Of a DNA stretch of 64,000 bases, positions 16,968 to 28,113 are shown piece by piece. Position 1 is the first letter of the stretch. The number at the start of each line of letters is the position of its first letter. The position numbers and the translations under genes were made by a program. Below the pieces are notes generated by a model. That model did no database searches, was not told the origin of the DNA, and worked only from the letters and a program-made list of their open reading frames with translations. The stretch is from an uncultured Oscillibacter sp. (GTDB taxonomy: Bacteria > Bacillota > Clostridia > Oscillospirales > Oscillospiraceae): assembly GCA_949959305.1 (NCBI GenBank), contig CATLJA010000001.1:1-64000 (forward strand), in the 5' to 3' direction.

Positions 16968-18353
16968 ATGTCCCATATGGAGCGAAAAAGCGTGGATTTG
17001 GGCAGCGGAAAGGTGAGCAGGCTGCTGTTCTCCCTGGCTCTGCCCACCATCACCTCCCAGATTGTCAACATGCTCTACAACCTGGTGGACCGGGTTTACA
17101 TCGGCCACATGCGGCCCGTGGACACCGTGGGGGCCCTGGCCCTCACCGGCGTGGGGGTCTGTCTGCCCATCATCATGATTATCTCCGCCTTTGCCGCCCT
17201 GGTGGGCATGGGCGGCGCGCCCCGGGCCTCCATCCAGGAGGGACGGGGCGACCTGGAGGGCGCTCAGAAAATCATGGGCAGCAGCTTCACCCTTCTGGTG
17301 CTTGCCGCCCTGGTGCTGACGGCGGTGTTCCGCAGCTTTGCCCAGCCCCTGCTGCTGACCTTCGGCGCAAGCCCGGACACCATCGGCTACGCCCTGGACT
17401 ATATGAAAATCTACTCCCTGGGCACCCTTTTTGTCCAGGTGACCCTGGGCATGAACGCCTACATCACCGCCCAGGGCTTCACCACCGTCAGCATGAAAAC
17501 CGTCCTCATCGGCGCGGGGCTGAACACCCTGCTGGACCCCCTGTTCATCTTCGGGCTGGGCATGGGGGTCCGGGGCGCGGCCCTGGCCACCATTCTCTCC
17601 CAGGCGGTTTCCGCCGCGTGGGTTCTCCGCTTTCTCACCGGAAGCGGCACCAAGTGGCGGCTGCGGAAGGGGGACCTGCGGCCGGATCCGAAGGTCTTCC
17701 TGCCCAGCCTGGCCCTGGGCCTGTCCCCCTTCATCATGCAGTCCACGGAGAGCCTTATCGCCGTGTGCTTCAACTCCTCCCTGCTGAAATACGGCGGGGA
17801 CGTGGCCGTGGGAGCCATGACGGTGCTGACCAGCATCATGCAGTTCGCCATGATGCCCCTCCAGGGCCTGACCCAGGGGGCCCAGCCCATCATCAGCTAC
17901 AACTTCGGCGCCCGGAACCCCCGGCGGGTGAAGGACGCTTTCGCCTGCCTGCTGAAATCCTGTGTCATTTATTCGGCGGTCCTCTGGGCGGCGGTGCAGC
18001 TTTTTCCCCGGGTGTTCGTGCAGATTTTCAATAACTCCCCCGCCCTGGTGGATTACACCGCCTGGGCCCTGCGGATTTACATGGGCACCACCTGCCTGTT
18101 CGGCGTGCAAATCGCCTGCCAGCAGACCTTTGTGGCCCTTGGAAACGCCAAGACCTCGCTGTTCCTGGCGGTGCTGCGGAAAATCATTCTGCTGATTCCC
18201 CTCATCTATATTCTGCCGAATTTCTTTGACAACAAGGCTTTCGCCGTTTTCCTTGCGGAGCCTGTGGCGGACTTCCTGGCGGTGAGCACCACCGCCTCCA
18301 TGTTCGCCGTCCAGTTCAAGCGGAGCATGGCGGAGCTGGAACGGGAAGCGTAA
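16968..18353 (+). CDS. MATE-family multidrug/solute exporter
   Basis: A 461-residue membrane protein with about twelve hydrophobic helices arranged as two related halves, typical of NorM/DinF-like MATE antiporters that export drugs or metabolites using Na+ or H+. Recognisable family segments are LFSLALPTITSQIVNMLYNLVD near the N-terminus and QGAQPIISYNFGARN near residue 305. It begins 2 bases after htpG, so translation may be coupled; no clear ribosome site is seen. A GC-rich hairpin follows. Substrate unknown. Confidence 0.9.
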   Translation: MSHMERKSVDLGSGKVSRLLFSLALPTITSQIVNMLYNLVDRVYIGHMRPVDTVGALALTGVGVCLPIIMIISAFAALVGMGGAPRASIQEGRGDLEGAQKIMGSSFTLLVLAALVLTAVFRSFAQPLLLTFGASPDTIGYALDYMKIYSLGTLFVQVTLGMNAYITAQGFTTVSMKTVLIGAGLNTLLDPLFIFGLGMGVRGAALATILSQAVSAAWVLRFLTGSGTKWRLRKGDLRPDPKVFLPSLALGLSPFIMQSTESLIAVCFNSSLLKYGGDVAVGAMTVLTSIMQFAMMPLQGLTQGAQPIISYNFGARNPRRVKDAFACLLKSCVIYSAVLWAAVQLFPRVFVQIFNNSPALVDYTAWALRIYMGTTCLFGVQIACQQTFVALGNAKTSLFLAVLRKIILLIPLIYILPNFFDNKAFAVFLAEPVADFLAVSTTASMFAVQFKRSMAELEREA

Positions 18354-18370
18354 TTTGTGGAAAGCAAAGA

Positions 18371-18409
18371 GCCGGAAGCCCGGTCCCCGCGGGGGCCCTG
18401 GCTTCCGGC
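18371..18409 (+). terminator. hairpin after the MATE gene
   Basis: GCCGGAAGCC (18371-18380) pairs with GGCTTCCGGC (18400-18409), with a further internal CCCCGCGGGG. It lies 18 bases beyond the stop codon. The following T content is weak. Confidence 0.65.
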
Positions 18410-18530
18410 TTCCCGCTTTACGGCGGACGGCCGGGAAAAAGCAGGAATTTTCAGAGGTTCGTCCAGAGATTCCCCGCCTCCGCCTGGATAGTTCCAAATA
18501 TTTTGCTAAAACTACTTGCAATCCGAATTG

Positions 18531-18571
18531 AAATCGTGTAATATAGTTTCATAAACTATATTACACGATTT
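18531..18571. promoter_or_regulatory. 19-bp AT-rich perfect palindrome upstream of the hemolysin III gene
   Basis: Positions 18531-18549 are perfectly complementary to 18553-18571 around a CAT loop; the arm reads GTGTAATATAGTTT at its core. It is about 80% A+T in a GC-rich genome and ends 25 bases before the ATG of the next gene. Each arm contains a TATA-like -10 box (TATAGT/TATATT). It is more likely a repressor operator overlapping a promoter than a terminator, though as RNA it would form a stable hairpin just before the ribosome site. Confidence 0.6.
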
Positions 18572-18595
18572 TTGCGGTCGAATCCAAGGAGGAGC

Positions 18596-19312
18596 ATGAT
18601 GGAGGCTGTTTTGACAAAGCGGGATCTGCGGAAGGCCCGTCTGCGGGCGGTGCGGCGGGCGAAGGTACAGGCCCGGAACGAGCCTCCCCGCCTGACGGCG
18701 GGGGAAGAGGTCTTCAACGCCGTGAGCCACGGCCTGGGTGCCCTGGGCGCGGCGGCGGCGCTGGCGCTGCTGCTGGCCCAGTCCCGGGGAGCCAAGGAGC
18801 TGCTGGCCTCCTGCGTTTATGGAATCAGCATGGTGGTGATGATGCTGATGAGCTGCGTCTACCACGCCATGCCCGCCGGGTCCGGGTCGAAGCGGGTCTG
18901 CCGGAGGTTCGACTACACGTCCATCTATCTTCTGATTGGCGGCACCTTCGCTCCCATCCTGTTGCTGTATCTGGGCGGGACCGCCGGGATGGCCGTCTTC
19001 TGCGTGCAGTGGGCGGTGATTCTCACCGGCGTGGCGCTGGTGATGGCTTTCGGCCCCGGCCGCTGGCGGGCCCTGCACTTTACGCTGTACTTCCTCATCG
19101 GTTGGAGCGGCCTGGCGTTCCTGCCCCGGATGTACCTGGAGAGCCCGGCCCTGCTGGGATTCATTTTCGCGGGGGGGCTGGCCTACACCCTGGGGATGAT
19201 TCCCTTCGCCGGGAAGAAAAAGTATAGCCACTGCGTCTGGCACGTTTTCGTTCTGGCGGGCGCTCTCCTCCATTGGATTGGCATTTACACCCAGATTTAC
19301 GCCCTCCGTTAA
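18596..19312 (+). CDS. hemolysin III / YqfA-type (PAQR) membrane protein
   Basis: A 238-residue seven-helix membrane protein of the HlyIII/PAQR family. The conserved metal-site residues are visible: EVFNAVSHGLGALGA near residue 40, MLMSCVYHAM near 83 and SHCVWHVFVLAGALLHW near the C-terminus. The basic N-terminus (TKRDLRKARLRAVRRAK) is cytoplasmic. Relatives are proposed to be zinc-dependent hydrolases acting on membrane lipids; haemolysis is a historical name. AAGGAGG precedes ATG 18596/18599. A single gene under its own promoter, with the palindrome described at 18531. Confidence 0.9.
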   Translation: MMEAVLTKRDLRKARLRAVRRAKVQARNEPPRLTAGEEVFNAVSHGLGALGAAAALALLLAQSRGAKELLASCVYGISMVVMMLMSCVYHAMPAGSGSKRVCRRFDYTSIYLLIGGTFAPILLLYLGGTAGMAVFCVQWAVILTGVALVMAFGPGRWRALHFTLYFLIGWSGLAFLPRMYLESPALLGFIFAGGLAYTLGMIPFAGKKKYSHCVWHVFVLAGALLHWIGIYTQIYALR

Positions 19313-19328
19313 CGGCAAAAGCCGCAGA

Positions 19329-19367
19329 CCCGGACCCCTCCCCGGCGGGAAGGGGCCGGGCTTTTTT
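19329..19367 (+). terminator. intrinsic terminator after the hemolysin III gene
   Basis: Stem from CCCGG (19329-19333) to CCGGG (19356-19360) through a C/G-rich middle with two mismatches, followed by six T residues. Confidence 0.8.
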
Positions 19368-19442
19368 CGCGCCCACATAAAGAACCCGTTAAGAATACGG
19401 CAATGAAAATAATTTGCGCAAGCGTTTTCGCTCTTGGAACCC

Positions 19443-19470
19443 TTGACTTTTCCGCTGGAGTTACTATAAT
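19443..19470 (+). promoter_or_regulatory. promoter of the ATP synthase operon
   Basis: TTGACT (19443-19448) and TATAAT (19465-19470) with a 16-base spacer, 72 bases before the first gene atpB. No attenuator or riboswitch is apparent in the leader. Confidence 0.75.
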
Positions 19471-19542
19471 CAAACCGTATTGATTCGCCGCCGCGCCCGC
19501 CGGCCTAAGGCGCGGAGAGCCGAGTGAGAGAAGGGATGCTTG

Positions 19543-20770
<1,228 letters not shown>

Positions 20771-20775
20771 GGCAG

Positions 20776-21270
20776 GTGGAGGCTGTGAATATCCCCCTGA
20801 ATATCGACTGGCAGCAGATACTGCTGCACTGGATGAACCTGGCCATTCTCACCGGCGGGCTGTACTTCCTGCTCTACAAGCCGGTGAAGCAGTTCATGGA
20901 AAAACGGGAGGCCCATTACCGCCGGCTGGAGGAGGAGGCCGCCGGAAAGCTCCGGGAGGCGGAGGAGCTGAAAGCCGCCTACCAGGCCAGGCTGGACGGG
21001 GCGGAGGAGGAAATCCACCAGGCCCGGGCCAAGGCCCAGGCGGCGGTCCAGCAGTCCGTGGAGGAGCAGATGGCCCAGGCGAAGCAGATTGTCGCCAAGG
21101 CCAAGGAGGAGGCCGCCAGCAGCCGCGAGCAGATCATCCGGGAATCCCAGCGGGAGCTCCGGGAGCTGACGGTGGCCGCAGTAAAAAAGCTGGCGGTGAA
21201 GGCCGACGCGGACCTCTTTGACCAGTTCCTGGACCTGGCGGAGGGAGGAGGGGCCCATGAGGACCGCTAG
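20776..21270 (+). CDS. atpF: ATP synthase F0 subunit b
   Basis: Peripheral stalk subunit, up to 164 residues: one N-terminal membrane helix (ILLHWMNLAILTGGLYFLLY) followed by a long Glu/Lys/Ala-rich helix (about residues 45-150) that dimerises and reaches F1. The frame opens at GTG 20776; GTG 20785 is an alternative, but GGAGG lies only 2 bases before it, so the start is unsettled. The gene overlaps the start of the alpha gene by 14 bases. No separate delta gene follows, in contrast to the usual b-delta-alpha order. Confidence 0.92.
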   Translation: MEAVNIPLNIDWQQILLHWMNLAILTGGLYFLLYKPVKQFMEKREAHYRRLEEEAAGKLREAEELKAAYQARLDGAEEEIHQARAKAQAAVQQSVEEQMAQAKQIVAKAKEEAASSREQIIRESQRELRELTVAAVKKLAVKADADLFDQFLDLAEGGGAHEDR

Positions 21271-23011
21271 AGGCAGCCTGAAGGCGGAGCTCCGCAGCGC
21301 CGTCCGGCCCACGGAGGAACAGCTCCGGCGCTTTGAGAAATTTCTCGCCGGCAGGTACAAGCGGAAAGTCCCCCTGGCCTGGGAGGAGGACCCCGCCCTG
21401 AAGCAGGGCTTCCGCCTCCAGGTGGGGGCGGATATGTACGACTGGACCATCCAGGGCCGGGTCCGGCAGTTCCGGGACTACGTCCGGGGGCTGGAGAGCG
21501 GGTCCAGCGACATCCTTCCCCTGATGCGCCAGGCGGTGGAGGACTGGACGGTGGCCGCGGTCCCCGAGGAAATCGGCGAGGTGACGGCGGTGGACGGCGA
21601 AATCGCCTCTGTCCGGGGCCTGGACCACGCCCAGTACGGTGAAATTCTCCTTTTCAGCTCCGGCGTCAAGGGCATGGTCCAGGACCTGCGCCGGGACGGC
21701 GTGAGCTGCATCCTCTTTGGCAGCGGCGAGGAGGTCTCCGCCGGCAGCATGGTCCGCCGGACGCTGAAAACCGCCGGCATGCCGGTGGGCGAGGGCTTCC
21801 TGGGCCGGGTGGTGGACGCGCTGGGCGTTCCCATGGACGGAAAGGGCAGAATCATCCCGGAGGCCCACCGCCCCATCGAGACCCCGGCCCCCGGCATTCT
21901 GGACCGCCAGCCGGTGAACACCCCCATGGAGACGGGGCTTTTGGCCATCGACTCCATGTTCCCCATCGGCCGGGGCCAGCGGGAGCTGATTATCGGCGAC
22001 CGCCAGACCGGAAAAACCGCCATCGCCCTAGATGCCATCCTGAACCAGAAGGGGAAGGACGTGGTCTGCGTCTACGTGGCCATCGGCCAGAAGTCCGGCA
22101 GCGTGGCCCAGATTGTGGAGAACCTGCGCCGCCGGGGGGCCATGGAGTACACCGCCGTGGTCAGCGCCCCGGCCAGCGCCTCCGCCGCCCTGCAGTATAT
22201 CGCCCCCTACGCCGGCTGCGCCCTGGGGGAGCACTTCATGCGCCAGGGGCGGGACGTGCTGATCGTCTACGACGATCTCAGCAAGCACGCCATCGCCTAC
22301 CGGACCCTCAGCCTCCTGCTGGAGCGGTCCCCGGGGCGGGAGGCGTATCCCGGCGACGTGTTCTACCTCCACTCCCGCCTGCTGGAGCGGGCGGCCCACC
22401 TCTCCGACGAGCTGGGGGGCGGCAGCATGACTGCCCTGCCCATTGTGGAAACCCAGGCGGGAGACGTGTCCGCTTACATTCCCACCAACATTATCTCCAT
22501 CACCGACGGACAGATTTTTCTGGAGAGCGATCTGTTCTTCGCGGGCCAGCGGCCCGCCGTCAACGTGGGCCTCTCCGTCTCCCGGGTGGGCGGCGACGCC
22601 CAGACCAAGGCCATGAAAAAGGCCGTGGGCACCCTCCGGCTGGACCTGGCCCAGTACCGGGAGATGGAGGTCTTTACCCAGTTTTCCAGCGACCTGGACG
22701 ACGCCACCAAGCGCCAGCTCAGCTACGGTCAGGGCCTGATGCGCCTGCTGCGCCAGCCCCGGTACGCCCCGCTGTCCCAGCACCAGCAGGTGGTCATCCT
22801 GGTATCCGCCATGGCCCGCGTGATGCAGGACGTGCCCCTGGAGAAGATGGACGCCTTCCGGGCCCATCTCCTCTCGGCGGCGGAGGAGGAAGCCCCGGAC
22901 CTTTGCAGCCGCATCGGCCGCACCGGGCTTCTGGCCCCGGAGGACCGGGAGGAAATAGTCTCCCTGGCAAAGCGGGCCCTGGAGAGCTTTAACGGGAAGA
23001 AGGGCGGCTGA
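21257..23011 (+). CDS. atpA: ATP synthase F1 subunit alpha with N-terminal delta-subunit domain
   Basis: Regulatory nucleotide-binding subunit of F1, 584 residues compared with about 505 usually. The extra N-terminal part (residues about 1-75) matches the C-terminal half of the delta/OSCP subunit: TEEQLRRFEKFLAGRYKRKVP, then GFRLQVGADMYDWTIQGRVRQFRDYV, the strand pattern that normally contacts subunit b. The N-terminal six-helix domain of delta is absent and no delta gene exists in the operon. A typical alpha follows, beginning SSDILPLMRQAVEDW, with Walker A GDRQTGKTAIALD and the arginine-finger region VGLSVSRVGGDAQ. ATG 21257 has GGAGG upstream and overlaps atpF, so this is one uninterrupted frame and not a frameshift. 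Delta-alpha fusion is known for few lineages, if any, to this reader. Confidence 0.93.
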   Translation: MRTARGSLKAELRSAVRPTEEQLRRFEKFLAGRYKRKVPLAWEEDPALKQGFRLQVGADMYDWTIQGRVRQFRDYVRGLESGSSDILPLMRQAVEDWTVAAVPEEIGEVTAVDGEIASVRGLDHAQYGEILLFSSGVKGMVQDLRRDGVSCILFGSGEEVSAGSMVRRTLKTAGMPVGEGFLGRVVDALGVPMDGKGRIIPEAHRPIETPAPGILDRQPVNTPMETGLLAIDSMFPIGRGQRELIIGDRQTGKTAIALDAILNQKGKDVVCVYVAIGQKSGSVAQIVENLRRRGAMEYTAVVSAPASASAALQYIAPYAGCALGEHFMRQGRDVLIVYDDLSKHAIAYRTLSLLLERSPGREAYPGDVFYLHSRLLERAAHLSDELGGGSMTALPIVETQAGDVSAYIPTNIISITDGQIFLESDLFFAGQRPAVNVGLSVSRVGGDAQTKAMKKAVGTLRLDLAQYREMEVFTQFSSDLDDATKRQLSYGQGLMRLLRQPRYAPLSQHQQVVILVSAMARVMQDVPLEKMDAFRAHLLSAAEEEAPDLCSRIGRTGLLAPEDREEIVSLAKRALESFNGKKGG

Positions 23012-23012
23012 C

Positions 23013-23909
23013 ATGGCGGGAACCAAGGAGATCAAGACCCACATCGAAAGCGTGGGAGAGACCCGGAAGATCACCAACGCCATGTACCTCATCGCCTCCA
23101 CCAAGCTCCGGCGGGCCCGGCAGGAGCTGGACCAGACCCGGCCCTACTTCGAGGCCCTCCGGGGGGAAATCCGGCGGATTTTCCACACGGCCTACAACGT
23201 GGACAGCCGCTTTTTTTACCCCGTGGGCAGCGACGCGCCGCTGCAGGGGACCTACGGCTGCCTTCTGATTACCGCCGACAAGGGCCTGGCGGGAGCCTAT
23301 AACCAAAACGCCATCCGGGTGGCCCAGCAGCTGCTGGAGCGGCACCCGGACACAAAGCTCTTTGTCGTCGGGGAGTACGGGCGGCGCTTCTTCGGCCAGC
23401 GGAACGTCCCCATTGAGCGCAGCTTCCTCTACACCGCCCAGAACCCCACCATGGCCCGGGCGCGGGAGATCAGCGCGTTGCTGCTGGACGGCTTTGACCG
23501 GGGGGAGCTGAAGGAGATTTACGTCATTTACACGGACATGGAAAGCGCCATGAGCTTCCAGGCCCGGGCCGCCCGCCTCCTGCCCTTCCACCGGACCCAC
23601 TTCGCCGGGGCCCCGGCGGGGGAGGGCGCCATGACGGAGCGGTTCGAGTTTTACCCCGACGTGGGGACCGTGCTGAACAGCATCATGCGCAGCTATGTCA
23701 CCGGCTTCATCTACAGCGCCCTGATTGACAGCTTCTGCTGTGAGCAGAACGCCCGGATGACCGCCATGGACAACGCGGACCGCAACGCGGAGAAGCTGCT
23801 GGGGGAGCTGTCCCTCCAGTACAACCGGGTCCGGCAGGCGGCCATCACCCAGGAGATTACGGAGATTTCCGCCGGGGCCAGGGCCCAGCGCCGGAAGAAG
23901 GGGAGGTAA
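23013..23909 (+). CDS. atpG: ATP synthase F1 subunit gamma
   Basis: Central rotor shaft, 298 residues. The two long helices of the coiled coil are conserved: N-terminal EIKTHIESVGETRKITNAMYLIASTKLRRA and C-terminal ARMTAMDNADRNAEKLLGELSLQYNRVRQAAITQEITEI. The middle Rossmann-like domain carries ITADKGLAGAYNQNAI. It starts 1 base after the alpha stop. Nothing unusual except a slightly longer middle. Confidence 0.95.
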   Translation: MAGTKEIKTHIESVGETRKITNAMYLIASTKLRRARQELDQTRPYFEALRGEIRRIFHTAYNVDSRFFYPVGSDAPLQGTYGCLLITADKGLAGAYNQNAIRVAQQLLERHPDTKLFVVGEYGRRFFGQRNVPIERSFLYTAQNPTMARAREISALLLDGFDRGELKEIYVIYTDMESAMSFQARAARLLPFHRTHFAGAPAGEGAMTERFEFYPDVGTVLNSIMRSYVTGFIYSALIDSFCCEQNARMTAMDNADRNAEKLLGELSLQYNRVRQAAITQEITEISAGARAQRRKKGR

Positions 23910-25318
<1,409 letters not shown>

Positions 25319-25319
<1 letters not shown>

Positions 25320-25729
25320 TGGAGGTTTTTCAGGCCCACATCCTGGCGGCGGACCGGACCTTTTACGAGGGGCCCTGCGTCAGCCTGACCGTTCCCACCA
25401 GCGACGGGGAGCAGGGCATCCTGGCCCACCACAGCGATATGATCGCCGCCGTTCTGCCGGGAACGCTGCGCTATCAAACGCCGGAGGGCCCCGTGGAGAC
25501 GGCGGCGGTGTCCGGCGGCATGGTGAAGATTGAGAAAAACGAGGTTCTGGTGCTGGTGGACTCCGTGGAGCGGCCCGGGGAGATTGACGCCGCCCGGGCC
25601 CGCCGGGAGGCCGACGAGGCCAGGGAAGCCCTTCTGCAAAAGAAGAGCCGTCAGGAATATCAGCTGGCGCAGGCCACTCTTGCCCGTGCTATGAACCGCC
25701 TGCGGGTCAAGGGCCGGGAGATTCAATAA
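25319..25729 (+). CDS. atpC: ATP synthase F1 subunit epsilon
   Basis: Rotor-associated regulatory subunit, 136 residues, with an N-terminal ten-strand beta sandwich (EVFQAHILAADRTFYEGPCVSLTVPTSDGEQGILAHH) and a C-terminal helical hairpin with the usual Arg/Ala-rich DAARARREADEAREAL. The ATG overlaps the TGA of the beta gene. Last gene of the operon, followed by a terminator. Confidence 0.95.
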
Positions 25730-25734
25730 AGCAG

Positions 25735-25769
25735 AAAAGCCTGTAATCTGCGGGATTACAGGCTTTTTT
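25735..25769 (+). terminator. intrinsic terminator of the ATP synthase operon
   Basis: AAAGCCTGTAATC (ending 25748) pairs with GATTACAGGCTTT (starting 25754), followed by a run of six T, 6 bases after the epsilon stop codon. Confidence 0.93.
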
Positions 25770-25770
25770 C

Positions 25771-26035
25771 TATCTATGTCCAAGAGAATGCACGGAAAAC
25801 CCGCCGCTCTATGAAACGATGAAGGACCGGGGCTGCGGCGTGGTGGTTCACGAGGTTTCGTTGGAGTACGTTCTGTCCTCCCGGACGGGAAGCACCCTGG
25901 TTCCCGCCTGGCGGGTCATCATGGAGGAAATGGACGGCATCACCGATGAGGAGACCGGGGTCTCCGCCTCCATCTGGGACTGCTATTTCTTCAACGCCCT
26001 CACCGGGGAGGAATATACCGATACCCCATCAGGGA
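25771..26035 (+). pseudogene. C-terminal remnant of an unidentified protein gene
   Basis: This 265-base stretch after the ATP synthase terminator is open in one plus-strand frame and translates to a protein-like sequence (VVVHEVSLEYVLSSRTG, LVPAWRVIMEEMDGITDEETGV, IWDCYFFNALTGEEY). It has no start with a ribosome site and the frame runs on into antisense of the histidine kinase, ending only at 26235. It looks like the last 80-90 residues of a longer, probably lipoprotein-like gene whose front was lost. The parent family was not recognised. It could alternatively be a small gene starting at ATG 25819, but there is no Shine-Dalgarno sequence there. Confidence 0.45.
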
Positions 26036-27364
26036 CTAACTTCCTCCCTCCAGAGGCAGGCACACCACCAGCTGAAACCGCCCGCCGTTTGCCCGGGTCT
26101 CCAGGGATCCGCCCAGGCGCTCCGCGATTTCCCGCATCCCCGCCAGGCCGAAGCCGTGGGAGACCTTGTCCGCCTTGGTGGTGGCGAGGTCCGGCGAGAG
26201 CTCCCCGGCGTAGGCGTTCTCCACCCGGAGCATGAACAGGCCCTTTTCCGCCCGGCAGCGGAGAGAGACCTGTTTGTCCGCCGCCTGCTCCGCCGCCTCC
26301 ATGGCGTTGTCTGCCGCGTTGCCCAGCAGGGCGCACAGGTCCACCTCCGCCAGGGGCAGGTCCTTGGGCAGGGAGACGGCAAAGTCCGCCGTGAGGCCCG
26401 CCCGGCCCATGGCCTCCGCCTTGGCGGAGAGGACGGCGTTGGCCGCGTCGTTCTCACACAGCCGCTTTCCGCCCCGGAGGGCGGGGGAGTCGGCAAGCTG
26501 GTCGATGTATTGCAGGGCCTTGCCGTCCTCCCCCACGTCCACCAGGCCCCGGAGGGCCGTCAGGTGGTTCCGGAGGTCGTGGCGGAGAGTGCGGACCTGC
26601 CGCTCCTCCCGCTGGAGGCCCTGGTAATAGCTCTCCCGGAGGGAGGCCAGCCTGTTGGCCTCCTCCAGCCGCTCGTGGTCCTCCAGCACCAAAATGGCGT
26701 ACAGCAGGGCCAGGGAGGTCAAAAACACAAAGGGCAGCACCGCCGCGCCCAGATTCATGGTCAGGCCGTGAAGAAAGTAGTTGGAGTAGATGTCGTCCGA
26801 CTGGAGGATGGGCAGAAGCACCACCGCCAGCAGGGAGCTGAAGGGCATGGCGGCCAGGAGCAGCGCCAGCTTCCACAGGCCGGGGGACAGGCGGGGCGGC
26901 TGCTCCGGCAAACGCTTTCGGAACGCCAGGTACAGCAGGGCCCAGACGGCGAGGCGGATGAATTTATTGCTGTAGTAAAACAGCTCGTCCAGCCCGAAGC
27001 GGGCCATAATGGGGCCATAATAGGTATCCAGCACGGCGTTGACGGACATGGTGAGGCAGAAAAAGATGACCGTCAGCGTCAGCCGCCCCACCCGGTCCCC
27101 CCTGGAGGCCAGCAGGAGCACGGGGAGGAAGAACAGCAGGGTGAACAGCAGATTGGTGTCCCCCAGCCAGATCACCATGTCGGAAACGACGCCCAGAAAC
27201 ACGACCAGCGCAATTCGCCAGCCCCGCCGGGGCTTCACCGGCAAAAAGGCGGACATGATCCGAAAGAGGAAGAAGCCGCTGACAAACACCGGAATCAGCC
27301 AGAACCAATTTTGAAGGCAGAGCAGCAGGTATTCCGCCAGTCTGTCCAGAAACGCTGCATCCAT
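26036..27364 (-). CDS. GHKL sensor histidine kinase (AgrC-like)
   Basis: A 442-residue membrane sensor: about six hydrophobic helices in residues 15-215, a dimerisation helix with the phospho-acceptor His in VRTLRHDLRNHLTALRG (about residue 260), and a GHKL ATPase with the N box LLGNAADNAMEAAEQAAD and G box GFGLAGMREIAERLGG. This arrangement is that of AgrC/NatK-type kinases that sense peptides or membrane stress. It lies 3 bases downstream of its response-regulator gene. No autoinducer peptide gene was seen nearby. Confidence 0.9.
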   Translation of the reverse strand: MDAAFLDRLAEYLLLCLQNWFWLIPVFVSGFFLFRIMSAFLPVKPRRGWRIALVVFLGVVSDMVIWLGDTNLLFTLLFFLPVLLLASRGDRVGRLTLTVIFFCLTMSVNAVLDTYYGPIMARFGLDELFYYSNKFIRLAVWALLYLAFRKRLPEQPPRLSPGLWKLALLLAAMPFSSLLAVVLLPILQSDDIYSNYFLHGLTMNLGAAVLPFVFLTSLALLYAILVLEDHERLEEANRLASLRESYYQGLQREERQVRTLRHDLRNHLTALRGLVDVGEDGKALQYIDQLADSPALRGGKRLCENDAANAVLSAKAEAMGRAGLTADFAVSLPKDLPLAEVDLCALLGNAADNAMEAAEQAADKQVSLRCRAEKGLFMLRVENAYAGELSPDLATTKADKVSHGFGLAGMREIAERLGGSLETRANGGRFQLVVCLPLEGGS

Positions 27365-27367
27365 GGC

Positions 27368-28084
27368 CTAGCCCTCCAGGGCCGACCGGGCCAGGGCGGC
27401 CAGGGCGGCGGAGCGGCAGGCCCGGCTGACGGGAATGGCCTCGCCGCCTACAAAGACCTGGGTTCCCTCCATCCGGTCCACGGCCCCGGCCCGGACCAGA
27501 TACCGCTGGTGGACCCGGATGAAGCCGTCTCCCACGTCCCGCTCCACCTCGTCCAGCCTGCCGTAAAAGGTATAGGTCCGGGCGGCGGAGACGCAGGTGA
27601 CCTGCCGCCGGTCGGAGGCGAAATAGAGAATGGTCTTCTTGGGAATCCGGTACAGCGTCTCGCCGCTGCGGCAGAGGAACGCCTGGTCCCCCTCCCGGAG
27701 CCGGGCCTCCGCCGCCCGGTCCAGCACGCCGTCCAGCTGCTGCGGCTGCGGGGGCTTCATCAGATAGCCCAGGGCCCCCACGGAGTAGCCGTCGAACACG
27801 TAGTCCGTGTAGCCGGTGACAAAGACCAGCAGCAGCCCCTCGTCCGCCTTCCGGAGGCGGCGGGCGGTCTCCATGCCGTCCAGCTCTCCCATTTCAATGT
27901 CCAAAAATACCAGGTCCAGCTCCCCGGCGTGGTTTTCCAGCCAGCGGAGGAGGCCCTCCCCGGAGGAAAACTCGAAAAAGGACGTGTCCGCCCCGCTCCG
28001 CCGCCGCTCCAGGGCCCGCTCCAGGGCGGCCCGGAGGGCGACGCGGGCGTCGGCGCTGTCGTCGCAGATGCCGATTCGCAGCAT
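27368..28084 (-). CDS. LytTR-family response regulator (AgrA-like)
   Basis: A 238-residue regulator with a receiver domain (acidic pocket ICDDS, phospho-acceptor Asp in LDLVFLDIEMGELDG, GYLMKPPQP carrying the conserved Lys) and a C-terminal LytTR DNA-binding domain (residues about 135-230: TILYFASDRRQVTCV, IRVHQRYLVRAG). It is the first gene of the two-component operon, with AAGGAG 8 bases before ATG 28084. Targets may include the divergently transcribed TraX/ABC transporter genes, but this is inference from position. Confidence 0.92.
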   Translation of the reverse strand: MLRIGICDDSADARVALRAALERALERRRSGADTSFFEFSSGEGLLRWLENHAGELDLVFLDIEMGELDGMETARRLRKADEGLLLVFVTGYTDYVFDGYSVGALGYLMKPPQPQQLDGVLDRAAEARLREGDQAFLCRSGETLYRIPKKTILYFASDRRQVTCVSAARTYTFYGRLDEVERDVGDGFIRVHQRYLVRAGAVDRMEGTQVFVGGEAIPVSRACRSAALAALARSALEG

Positions 28085-28113
28085 CCCATCACTCCTTGTC
28101 GTTTGCTGTGCCT

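Noticed and set aside
21218..21256. Extra 13 codons upstream of the alpha ATG
   Set aside because: They overlap atpF in another frame, and the ribosome site fixes the start at 21257.
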